From: Candidatus Pacearchaeota archaeon
GTDB lineage: Archaea; Nanobdellota; Nanobdellia; Pacearchaeales; GW2011-AR1
Length of the DNA stretch: 36,665 nt
Direction of reading: 5' to 3'
Assembly: GCA_018303925.1 (NCBI GenBank)
Contig: JAGVXF010000007.1
Coordinates: forward strand, 120,775 to 157,439
Shown here: positions 15,905-24,834 of the stretch, piece after piece
Layout: each line of letters begins with the position of its first letter
Position numbering within the stretch: position 1 is the first letter of the stretch
The notes under the pieces: generated by a model
Databases searched by the model: none
Told to the model about the DNA's origin: nothing
Seen by the model: only the letters and a program-made list of their open reading frames with translations
Made by a program: the position numbers and the translations under genes

Positions 15905-18203
15905 AGATGGAAAAAAGGAACTGACACTTAAAGTTGTCGAAGCGCTCCAGGACGACGCTTACAAGGGAATTGCTCGGCTTGACATTGATCTAATGAAAGA
16001 AATTGATGTTAAAAGGGGGGATGCAATTTTAATCGGAAAAAATAAATCCACAATTGCGATTGCTGACAGAGCTTATCCTTCCGATGTTGGTGAGAGGATA
16101 ATAAGAATTGACGGAATTTTAAGAAAAAATGCAGGGGTTTCAATAGGTGATGAAGTAATTGTTAGAAAAGCCGAAATAAAAGAGGCAAAAAAAGTTATAA
16201 TTGCTCCTGCCCAAAAGGGAATAATGGTTCAGGGGGACCCTGCCGGATTAAGGAGGGGGCTTTTAGGAAGAACTGTTATGAAAGGAGACCTTGTTGTTTT
16301 GGGAGGAGTTCAGAGAAGGAAAGATTTGATGGGAGAAGAGATGGGGGATTTAAATGATATTTTTGGGAATCTTGGAGATCTTTTTGGAGGAATGGGTTTT
16401 GGAAATTTAGGCGGGGGAGTTGCACAGCTGAAATTCCTTGTTGTTTCAACAAGTCCAAATTCTCCTGTTATAATTACCGAGAATACAGAAGTAATTCTTA
16501 ATCCTAAATCTGTTGAAATGATCGAAGACAGAATTCCTTCAATAAATTATGAAGATATAGGGGGATTAACAGAAGAAATAAAAAAGATAAGGGAGATGGT
16601 TGAAATTCCTATGAAACATCCTGAGATTTTCCAGAAGCTTGGAGTCAGTCCTCCAAAGGGAGTTTTACTTCATGGACCTCCGGGAACCGGTAAAACACTT
16701 CTTGCTAAAGCTGTTGCAACCGAAACAGATTCTCATTTTATATTGCTTAATGGTCCGGAAATTATGAGCAAATTTTATGGAGAAAGTGAAAAAAAAATAA
16801 GAACCATTTTTGAAGAAGCCGAAAAAAACGCGCCTTCAATTATTTTTATTGATGAACTTGATGCTATTGCTCCAAAAAGAGAAGAGGTTCAAGGGGAAGT
16901 TGAAAGAAGGGTTGTTTCACAACTTTTAACGATGATGGATGGGCTTAATTCAAGGGGGAAGGTAATTGTTATAGGAGCGACAAACAGGGTTAATTCAATT
17001 GATCCAGCATTAAGAAGGCCCGGAAGATTTGACCGTGAAATTGAAATAGGAGTTCCCGATAAAAATGGGAGGCTTTCAGTCTTAAAAATTCATTCAAGAG
17101 GTATGCCTCTTGACAAAAGTGTTGATCTTGATAAAATTTCTTCTTTGACTCATGGTTTTGTAGGAGCAGATCTCGAATCACTCACTAAAGAGGCAGCGAT
17201 AAATGTTTTAAGAAAAAATATACATCATATAAAATTGGATGAAGAGGTTATCCCTCAGGAAACTTTAGAAAAACTTATTATTCGCCAAGATGATTTTATG
17301 GATGCTCTTAAAGTTGTCAGACCTTCGGCAATGAGGGAGGTTTTGGTTGAAATCCCCAATGTTGACTGGAATTCAGTCGGAGGTCTTGACAAAGTAAAAC
17401 AAGAGCTTAAAGAAGCAGTTGAGTGGCCTATGAAAAACCCCGAAAGTTTCAAGAGATTGGGAATACGCCCTTCGAGGGGAATTTTATTGTACGGCCCTCC
17501 AGGGACAGGAAAAACTCTGCTTGCGAAAGCTGTTGCAAAAGAGTCCGAGGCAAATTTTATACATGTCAAAGGGCCTTCACTCCTTTCAATGTGGGTCGGA
17601 AAATCTGAAGAGGGAATGAGAAAAGTTTTTGAAAGGGCAAGGCAGGTTTCACCCTGCATAATATTCTTTGATGAGATTGATGCACTTGCAGGAAGGAGGG
17701 GCCTTGATGTAAACAGGGTCACCGAAAGAGTTTTGAATCAAATGCTTGCTGAAATGGACGGGCTTGAAGATGTAAAGGAAGTTTTGGTTCTTGCCGCAAC
17801 AAACAGGCCTGATATGCTTGATACGGCTCTTCTTCGTCCAGGAAGGTTTGATAGGATTTTACTCGTTAATGCTCCAATTGAAGAAGGAAGAGAAATGATA
17901 CTTAAGATTCATACAAAAGACATGCCTTTATCTAAAAATGTTAAAATAAAAGAACTTGCTCATGAAACAGAAGGCTATACCGGAGCTGATTTGGAGGCAT
18001 TTGTAAGGGAAGCGGCGATGGTTGCGCTTCGTGAGTCTATGGATGCCAATGAAGTTAAGAAAAAACATTTTGATGAAGCAAAGAAAAAAGTAAAACCAAG
18101 TGTCACAAAGCATTCTATAGAGGTCTATCAGAAAATTGAAGAGCAATTTTTGAATAATGCAAGTTCTGCAGGGGTTGAAAAAGGAGGAAGTTATTTTGGA
18201 TAA
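15891..18203 (+). CDS. CDC48/VAT-type double AAA+ ATPase, copy 1
   Basis: 770 aa; N domain plus two AAA modules ([43 protein letters not shown]); Gly-rich insert in N domain. Confidence 0.96.
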   Translation: MKASKDGKKELTLKVVEALQDDAYKGIARLDIDLMKEIDVKRGDAILIGKNKSTIAIADRAYPSDVGERIIRIDGILRKNAGVSIGDEVIVRKAEIKEAKKVIIAPAQKGIMVQGDPAGLRRGLLGRTVMKGDLVVLGGVQRRKDLMGEEMGDLNDIFGNLGDLFGGMGFGNLGGGVAQLKFLVVSTSPNSPVIITENTEVILNPKSVEMIEDRIPSINYEDIGGLTEEIKKIREMVEIPMKHPEIFQKLGVSPPKGVLLHGPPGTGKTLLAKAVATETDSHFILLNGPEIMSKFYGESEKKIRTIFEEAEKNAPSIIFIDELDAIAPKREEVQGEVERRVVSQLLTMMDGLNSRGKVIVIGATNRVNSIDPALRRPGRFDREIEIGVPDKNGRLSVLKIHSRGMPLDKSVDLDKISSLTHGFVGADLESLTKEAAINVLRKNIHHIKLDEEVIPQETLEKLIIRQDDFMDALKVVRPSAMREVLVEIPNVDWNSVGGLDKVKQELKEAVEWPMKNPESFKRLGIRPSRGILLYGPPGTGKTLLAKAVAKESEANFIHVKGPSLLSMWVGKSEEGMRKVFERARQVSPCIIFFDEIDALAGRRGLDVNRVTERVLNQMLAEMDGLEDVKEVLVLAATNRPDMLDTALLRPGRFDRILLVNAPIEEGREMILKIHTKDMPLSKNVKIKELAHETEGYTGADLEAFVREAAMVALRESMDANEVKKKHFDEAKKKVKPSVTKHSIEVYQKIEEQFLNNASSAGVEKGGSYFG

Positions 18204-18212
18204 AATATTAAA

Positions 18213-18593
18213 ATGGGATTTTTTGATGATGATCCTTTTGAAAGCATTGTAAGGGAATTTTTTGGAGAGGCAAAGCCAAAAACCTCTTCTTCGAGAGGTT
18301 TAATAAAAAACGAGAGAGAGGAAAGGTACGTTGATTATATAGAAGAGGATAGAAAAATTTATTTTATCTTTGAAATATATGGATACTCAAAAAAAGATAT
18401 AAGTGTAAATATCGGCAAGGAGTTTGTTGAAGTTGAGGCAAAGAAAAAGGATTTTGAAAATGTTCAGCATTATTTAATTTCTAAACTAAAGAAAGGAATT
18501 AAAATAAAAAAAGAAATTTCAGGATTAAAAACAAAAAATTCGGAATGGACATTTAATAATGGAATTTTGGAGGTTGAAATTGAAAAAAAATGA
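18213..18593 (+). CDS. Hsp20/alpha-crystallin-like small heat shock protein
   Basis: 126 aa; IYFIFEIYGYSKKDISVNIGKEFVEVEAKKK...WTFNNGILEVEIEKK. Confidence 0.75.
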   Translation: MGFFDDDPFESIVREFFGEAKPKTSSSRGLIKNEREERYVDYIEEDRKIYFIFEIYGYSKKDISVNIGKEFVEVEAKKKDFENVQHYLISKLKKGIKIKKEISGLKTKNSEWTFNNGILEVEIEKK

Positions 18594-19063
18594 CAGAGTG
18601 TATTTTTTGCAAAATAGCCAGTGGGGAAATTCCTTGTTACAAAGTTTGGGAGGATGAAAAACATTTAGCTTTTTTAAGTCCGCGGGGAAATACGGAAGGT
18701 TTTACAGTTGTTATCACTAAAGAACATTATCCAAGTTATGCTTTTAATTTACCGAATAAAGTTTTAACGGATTTGGTTCTTGCGACAAAAAAAGTTACAA
18801 AATTAATTGATAAAAACATTAAAGATGTCGGGAGATGCGGGATGATTTTTGAAGGGTTTGGGATCAATCATGTACACTCAAAGATTTTTCCTATGCATGG
18901 GACAAATAACCTGAATAAATGGAAACCAATTGAATCCAAAATGGATAAATTTTTTGACAAATATGAGGGATATATTTCTTCTCATGATATTTCTAAAAAA
19001 CAGAGTGATGAAAAATTAAAAGACATTGCTAAAAAAATTAAAGGAGAAGAGAATGACTCCTAA
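18590..19063 (+). CDS. HIT family protein
   Basis: 157 aa; CIFCKIASGEIPCYKVWEDEKHLAFL...NHVHSKIFPMHG. Confidence 0.9.
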   Translation: MTECIFCKIASGEIPCYKVWEDEKHLAFLSPRGNTEGFTVVITKEHYPSYAFNLPNKVLTDLVLATKKVTKLIDKNIKDVGRCGMIFEGFGINHVHSKIFPMHGTNNLNKWKPIESKMDKFFDKYEGYISSHDISKKQSDEKLKDIAKKIKGEENDS

Positions 19064-21320
19064 AAAACCAAAAGAAGAAAGAAAATCTGAATTTTATTTG
19101 AAAATTGTAGAATCGCTTCAGGAAGATATTGACAAAGGAATTGCAAGAATTTCATCAAAGGATATGAAAGTAATGAATCTGGTTTCCGGAGATACAATTC
19201 TTATCAAAGGAAAAATTCCCGTAGTTCTTAAAGTTTTAAGGTCATTGGGTGGAGAAAAATCAATCGGAAAAATTCGTCTTGATGGAACTGTCAGGTCAAA
19301 CATTGGTTCTTCAATTGGTGAAGATGTGAATATTGAAAAAATTTCGGTAAGCTCGGCAGTTTCTGTTACTTTATCCCCCGCACAGGAAGGAATACGTTTT
19401 AGTGACAATCCTACGGAATTTTTTCACAATAAACTTCTTGAAAAACCTCTTGTTCTTGGGCAAAAAATCGTAATTGATGTCTTTGGTACAAGGTTAAGTT
19501 ATGCGATTTCGAAAGTAAGCCCAAAAGGAAATGTTATTGTAACCCCTTCAACAAAATTAATTGTTTCTGATGAAGTTTATACAGGAGATGTTCGGGCAAC
19601 AGGAATTAGTTATGAAGATATCGGAGGACTTAAAGAAGAAATTGATTCTATTCGTGAGATGGTTGAGCTTCCAATGAAGCACCCTGAAGTTTTTCAAAAG
19701 TTAGGTGTAGGAGCTCCAAAAGGGGTTTTATTAACTGGTCCTCCGGGAACGGGTAAAACACTTCTGGCAAAAGCTGTTGCAACGGAAACAGATTCCGCAT
19801 TTTTTTCAATTGCAGGACCCGAAATCATGTCAAAATATTATGGGGAAAGCGAAAAGCAAATTCGTGAAATTTTTGAGAAGGCTCAAAAAAATTCCCCTTC
19901 AATAATTTTTATCGACGAAATTGATTCTATTGCCCCAAAAAGAGGAGAAGGAATGGACCAGACGGAAAAAAGAATTGTTGCTCAGCTTTTAACGTTAATG
20001 GATGGACTAAAATCCCGTGGACAACTTGTTGTTATGGCTGCAACTAACCGTCCAGAGGATATTGATGAAGCTTTAAGGCGTCCGGGTCGTTTTGACAGAG
20101 AACTTAGAATTAATCCCCCTACTGAAGAAGGAAGAAAAGAAATTCTCCAGATTCATACTCGTGGAATGCCTCTTGACAGAGATGTGGATTTTAATGAAAT
20201 CGCAAGAATAACAATGGGTTTTACCGGTGCTGATTTGGAAGTTTTAAGTAAGGAAGCAGGTTTGAAATCCATAAAACCCTTTTTTAATGATTTAAAAACA
20301 ATGCAGGAAAAGATTCCAACAGAAATTCTTGATAAAATTAGAGTTTCAAGAAAAGATTTTTTGGAAGCTCTGAAAAAAGTTGAACCATCTGCAATGAGGG
20401 AAGTTTTGATAAAAAAACCACATGTCACTTGGAACGACATCGGGGGCCTCAAAGAAGCAAAGGACAAGTTAAGGGAATTAGTGGAGTTGCCTCTTATGAA
20501 GCCGGAATTGTATAAAGCTGTAGGCATAAAAGCTTCAAAAGGAATTTTACTTTATGGTCCGTCTGGAACAGGTAAAACACTTCTGGCAAAAGCTGTTGCT
20601 AATGAATCAAATGCAAACTTTATTTCTGTTAAAGGACCCGAGTTAATTTCAAAGTGGGTTGGAGAAAGTGAAAAACATGTTCGTGAAATTTTTAAAAAAG
20701 CAAAACAAGTTGCACCATGCATTATTTTCTTCGATGAGTTTGATTCAATTTCAAAATCACGTGGAAGCGGATTCGGAAATGATTCTTCTGAAAAAGTGGT
20801 TAATCAACTTTTAACTGAATTGGACGGAGTTGAAGAACTTGAGGGAGTTATAGTTATTGCAGCAACTAACAGGAGAGATTTGATTGACCCTGCACTTATT
20901 CGCTCAGGGAGGATTGATACCCAGGTTGAACTTCCAATGCCAGACACCGAAACACGTGAAGAAATTTTTAAAGTTCATATGAAAAATATGCCTTTTGAAA
21001 AAGATGTGGAAATTAAAAGGATGGCCAAGAAAACGGAAGGCTGGACAGGTGCAGATATTGAGGCTGTTATAAAGTTTGCGGGGATAAATTCAATAAAAAG
21101 AAATTATAATCTTAAAGACTTAAAAGAATTGAGCGTTACCAAGGATGATTTTAACCTTGCATTTAAAGAAATCAAAAAAGAAAAAGACCCTTTAGAGAAT
21201 GGGGTTGATGAACCGGACAATGATAAAATAAAAAAACCTGATAAAAAGGCAATAAGTGAAGAAGCTGTTATTGAAAAACTGGAAAAGTTTGGCGGGAAAA
21301 AAAGTTCTAAGAAAAAATAA
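19053..21320 (+). CDS. CDC48/VAT-type double AAA+ ATPase, copy 2
   Basis: Start at [14 protein letters not shown] preferred; two AAA modules ([44 protein letters not shown]). Confidence 0.95.
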   Translation: MTPKKPKEERKSEFYLKIVESLQEDIDKGIARISSKDMKVMNLVSGDTILIKGKIPVVLKVLRSLGGEKSIGKIRLDGTVRSNIGSSIGEDVNIEKISVSSAVSVTLSPAQEGIRFSDNPTEFFHNKLLEKPLVLGQKIVIDVFGTRLSYAISKVSPKGNVIVTPSTKLIVSDEVYTGDVRATGISYEDIGGLKEEIDSIREMVELPMKHPEVFQKLGVGAPKGVLLTGPPGTGKTLLAKAVATETDSAFFSIAGPEIMSKYYGESEKQIREIFEKAQKNSPSIIFIDEIDSIAPKRGEGMDQTEKRIVAQLLTLMDGLKSRGQLVVMAATNRPEDIDEALRRPGRFDRELRINPPTEEGRKEILQIHTRGMPLDRDVDFNEIARITMGFTGADLEVLSKEAGLKSIKPFFNDLKTMQEKIPTEILDKIRVSRKDFLEALKKVEPSAMREVLIKKPHVTWNDIGGLKEAKDKLRELVELPLMKPELYKAVGIKASKGILLYGPSGTGKTLLAKAVANESNANFISVKGPELISKWVGESEKHVREIFKKAKQVAPCIIFFDEFDSISKSRGSGFGNDSSEKVVNQLLTELDGVEELEGVIVIAATNRRDLIDPALIRSGRIDTQVELPMPDTETREEIFKVHMKNMPFEKDVEIKRMAKKTEGWTGADIEAVIKFAGINSIKRNYNLKDLKELSVTKDDFNLAFKEIKKEKDPLENGVDEPDNDKIKKPDKKAISEEAVIEKLEKFGGKKSSKKK

Positions 21321-21322
21321 TT

Positions 21323-22201
21323 TTACTTGGTGGTATTAATAACAGTTCCGTCTTTTATCAAAAAAGTGTTTTCGGATTGAGCAACAAACTTTCCTTTTTC
21401 TTCTGTGAGAATTGGATATTGGTGAAGTATTCCTTCGTTTTCAAGCTGGTTTAGGGAGAGAACCGCTCTTCCTCCGAATTCTTTTACTATCCATCGGGAA
21501 GCGAACGGGAGTGAACCATAAGTGTCTTTTACATATTCAAGAATTTCCCTTCCAAGAGGATCTCTTGTATTTCTATCTTTTTCAAGGATAAAGATATTTC
21601 CCTTTTTTCCATCATGAACAAATCCCTTCCCGTTAGTTGCAAAAGGTTCAATTGCATAAACTCCGGTTTTGAATGTATTTTCAGAATTGTTTTCCACATT
21701 AGGAACCGTTATTCCTGAATGGATATCGTACTGTTCCATAGAATGACCTGAAAGATTTGCAACCGGATTAAATCCGTGCGAGCGAATTGTTTTTTCAATG
21801 ACCTTCCCTATGTCTCCCAAGCTTGTCTCATGTGAAAGAATTTTCTCCGCATTTTTGAGAGCATCCTCTGAAGCTTTTATTAAGTTTTTATTTAATGGCA
21901 AATCTTCAAGGTCAACTGAAAAAGCATTGTCGGCAATCCATCCATCAACTTCAACTCCAAAGTCAACTTTAAGAAGTCCATGCGCCAAGGTTTCATCATT
22001 ATGTGAAGGAGTGTAATGTGCTGCATATTCATTAGTTGAAAGGTTTACAGGAAAAGCGGGACTTGCTCCCATCTCAATAATTTTCTTTTCAATCATTTCA
22101 GCTATTTCAAGTAGCGGAATGCCGGATTTTATTTTTGGTCTAACCCAGGATTTTATTTCGCCTGCAATTTTTCCCGCCTTTACAACTTTTTCTTCATCCA
22201 T
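21323..22201 (-). CDS. map: Methionine aminopeptidase, type II
   Basis: 292 aa; VDFGVEVDGWIADNAFSVDL, LSGHSMEQYDIHSGITVPNV, YAIEPFATNGKG, SENTFLI. Confidence 0.95.
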   Translation of the reverse strand: MDEEKVVKAGKIAGEIKSWVRPKIKSGIPLLEIAEMIEKKIIEMGASPAFPVNLSTNEYAAHYTPSHNDETLAHGLLKVDFGVEVDGWIADNAFSVDLEDLPLNKNLIKASEDALKNAEKILSHETSLGDIGKVIEKTIRSHGFNPVANLSGHSMEQYDIHSGITVPNVENNSENTFKTGVYAIEPFATNGKGFVHDGKKGNIFILEKDRNTRDPLGREILEYVKDTYGSLPFASRWIVKEFGGRAVLSLNQLENEGILHQYPILTEEKGKFVAQSENTFLIKDGTVINTTK

Positions 22202-22263
22202 TTCATTAAAATGAAAAATTGTATATTTAAATGTTAATGTGGTTGAAATATATGAAGGGGTTT

Positions 22264-22749
22264 TTATTTCTCAACATTTCTGTCCTTCAATCTTCTTGAT
22301 TTAGGGATAAAATTAGTTATTTTTTCAATGCTCGCTTTTCCAGTTCCAAGCAGATCTTCTTTATATTTTATAATTACAAATCCTGTGATGCCGGTTTTTT
22401 TAATTACTTCATGACCCATCATCCATGTTTGAGTTTCTTCATAATTCAATTCAACGAAATTTTTTGAAATTTCCTTTTTAAGAATCTGAGACCCCTCAAT
22501 TGAAAGCCTTATTCCATATTCTTCAATTTTTCCAAGGTAAACCCCCACCCGTTCGACAAAAGCAATTTCTTCGAGCCTCCTTACCATTTTTTCATCAAAA
22601 TTTCCCTGAAATAAAAATATCCTTTCTTTTCCTCTCATAAAAAGCGCGCCTGGAATTTTTTTTATTCCAAACTGCTCATCGAGTTTTTTTAAGATTTCTT
22701 TTTTTTCCTTTCCTTCTATGATTCTCAAGGTTTCAATTTGAGGTTTCAT
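22264..22749 (-). CDS. Possible PUA-like RNA-binding protein
   Basis: 161 aa; LLGTGKASIEKITNFIPKSRRL near the C-terminus plus operon position with an RNA methyltransferase. Confidence 0.5.
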   Translation of the reverse strand: MKPQIETLRIIEGKEKKEILKKLDEQFGIKKIPGALFMRGKERIFLFQGNFDEKMVRRLEEIAFVERVGVYLGKIEEYGIRLSIEGSQILKKEISKNFVELNYEETQTWMMGHEVIKKTGITGFVIIKYKEDLLGTGKASIEKITNFIPKSRRLKDRNVEK

Positions 22750-23309
22750 TCTGTTTTAAACCATTTGTAATACTCTTGTTGTTCTTCTCCTTGGTGTATG
22801 ATTAATAGTGGAAGATTTGAACTAATCATTTGGATATTCATTAAAATTCTTCCTGTTCTCCCATTTCCATCTCTAAAAGGGTGGAGATTTTCAAAGTCTA
22901 TATGGAAGTTTTTTATTTCTTCATAATTTATTTTTTCTTTTTTTGAATTGTAATTTTCTATCCAATTGTTAATTTTTTTTATTAATTCCCCTTCTTCAGG
23001 TTTGGGGATTTTTTTCCCCCCAAAGTATCTGTAAAGAATTAAGTCTTCTTCTTTAGAATAATAAGCAATTTCTCTTTTTGCTCCAATTCTTATGATGCAA
23101 TCCCTTAACTTTCCTGCTATCTTCCCATTCAATCTTCTTAGAAGTTGATGGTGGATTTCTAAGATATATTCTAATGAAAAATTATTTTTGTTTTCTTTTG
23201 CAAATCTCCAAGCCTTTTTTGCATCTTCAAGGGCCCTTTTACCCTGCTCATTTTCTATATAATTTGAATGCTGAAGAAATTCAATTTCTTTTTCTGTTAA
23301 TCTTTTCAT
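22746..23309 (-). CDS. Fic family protein (putative AMP/NMP transferase)
   Basis: 187 aa; HPFRDGNGRTGR matches HPFx(D/E)GNGRxxR; N-terminal SNYIEN matches (S/T)xxxE(G/N). Confidence 0.93.
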   Translation of the reverse strand: MKRLTEKEIEFLQHSNYIENEQGKRALEDAKKAWRFAKENKNNFSLEYILEIHHQLLRRLNGKIAGKLRDCIIRIGAKREIAYYSKEEDLILYRYFGGKKIPKPEEGELIKKINNWIENYNSKKEKINYEEIKNFHIDFENLHPFRDGNGRTGRILMNIQMISSNLPLLIIHQGEEQQEYYKWFKTE

Positions 23310-24328
23310 CTTAACCTCCTAAACTTAGCAACAAAAAATCCCTCGGTGTTGTTATCCTGAGGATAAATCCTTTTTGCAAGTTTTACTTTTTCATCATATT
23401 TTTTTTCTTCCCAGACTGTAAGGCCGGGTCGTGACTTTAGGGGGAGTTCAAAGTCAATAATTTTTACCTTGTCTTTGAATTCGTTTAACATAAAATCCAC
23501 AACTTCTTCATTTTCTTCGGGGGCATGCGTGCATGTTGAATAAACAAGCTCTCCCCCTATTTTTAGGCAAAGAAAGGCATTTTTTATGAGTTGTTTTTGG
23601 AGTTTTGAAAGTGATTTAATTATATTTGGATTCCACATAAGGTAAGTTTTTGGCGAGCTTCTAATGGTCCCTTCCCCAGAGCAGGGGGCGTCGACAATAA
23701 TTTTATCAAATATGAAATCTTTTTCACGAAATCTTTTGCATAAGTCTCTTCCGTCTTTTTTTGTGATAATTGTGTTTGTTACCCCACATCTTTCAAGATT
23801 CGAAGCAAGTATTCTCATTCTTCCCATCGATATTTCATTTGCAATTATTGTACCTTTGTTTTTCATAAAAGCGCCTGCCTGAGTTGTTTTACTTCCTGGA
23901 GAGGCGCATAAGTCAAGATAAATTTCGTTTTCTTTTGGGTAAAGAGCAATTACAGGAAGCATACTTGAAAGTTCCTGAATATAATAATAACCAATCAAAT
24001 GTTCAAGAGTTCTTCCCAATTCTCCAGGCTCAAGTTTTGAAAATCCATTTTCAAGAATAATCTCATCTTCTTTTCCTGCAGAGGTTTTTCCCTCAACAAT
24101 CAAAACTTCAGGATAATTTTTCCATGGCTGAATTAATTTCCATCCGTGGCTTTCAAGTTTTTTGATTAAAACTTCAGGGCTTATTTTTATCGTGTTTACT
24201 CTTATTGAATTGACTGGTTCTTCTTTTATAATCATCCAGTAAAGTTCTTGATCCTTTTTGTCAGGAAGAATTTTTTTCATTCTTTCAACAAAGAGGGATT
24301 TTGGCTCAGGAATTTTCCTTTTTCTCAT
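23306..24328 (-). CDS. NOL1/NOP2/Sun family RNA m5C methyltransferase
   Basis: 340 aa; LDLCASPGSKTTQ, VDAPCSGEGT, YSTCTHAPEENEEVV (both catalytic Cys motifs). Confidence 0.95.
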   Translation of the reverse strand: MRKRKIPEPKSLFVERMKKILPDKKDQELYWMIIKEEPVNSIRVNTIKISPEVLIKKLESHGWKLIQPWKNYPEVLIVEGKTSAGKEDEIILENGFSKLEPGELGRTLEHLIGYYYIQELSSMLPVIALYPKENEIYLDLCASPGSKTTQAGAFMKNKGTIIANEISMGRMRILASNLERCGVTNTIITKKDGRDLCKRFREKDFIFDKIIVDAPCSGEGTIRSSPKTYLMWNPNIIKSLSKLQKQLIKNAFLCLKIGGELVYSTCTHAPEENEEVVDFMLNEFKDKVKIIDFELPLKSRPGLTVWEEKKYDEKVKLAKRIYPQDNNTEGFFVAKFRRLR

Positions 24329-24438
24329 AAGTTTATTGAGAAAGTTTTATTTATAAGATTACGGTTTTGCCATATATAAATTTATAAAAAAGAAATCCTT
24401 GAAATTGGAATGGAGGGGTTTGCGAAGGTTTTAGAAAG

Positions 24439-24834
24439 ATGAAAAATTTTTATATTTCTCTTCGCGGAGAATTTTCATTTGTTTCTAAAATTTTTGAAAA
24501 GGTAAATACTGAATTTTCTAATTATTTAAAAAATAAATCTAATTATGAAATTTATTATGTTGTTCCAGGTTCTCAAAGAAAATGTAATTTAAATTTTGAG
24601 AAAAATTATTATAATTATTTTGATTTTAACAAATTTAAATACTTTGAGGATTTCGGGATGTATTCCCATTTGAAAACAACTTATGAATCCAATGGATTTA
24701 ATAATAAAGAAATAATTTCACGTCTCGAAATAAACCTTTTTGGATGGAATACTAGCGAGTTAAATACTTTTTGCGGGATAATAAAAAAGATAGATAAATC
24801 GGTAAATTTTCGGGTGTTAAAACCATTTCTTTAA
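24439..24834 (+). CDS. Hypothetical protein
   Basis: 131 aa; TATA-like stretch (ATATATAAATTTATAAA) upstream; tail overlaps polB 3' end. Confidence 0.6.
   Translation: MKNFYISLRGEFSFVSKIFEKVNTEFSNYLKNKSNYEIYYVVPGSQRKCNLNFEKNYYNYFDFNKFKYFEDFGMYSHLKTTYESNGFNNKEIISRLEINLFGWNTSELNTFCGIIKKIDKSVNFRVLKPFL

Noticed and set aside
18873-18905. HIT protein with HxHxK (NHVHSKIF) instead of HxHxH
   Set aside because: Unusual against HINT/FHIT, but I believe an HxHxK subset of HIT-like proteins is known; not reported as novel.
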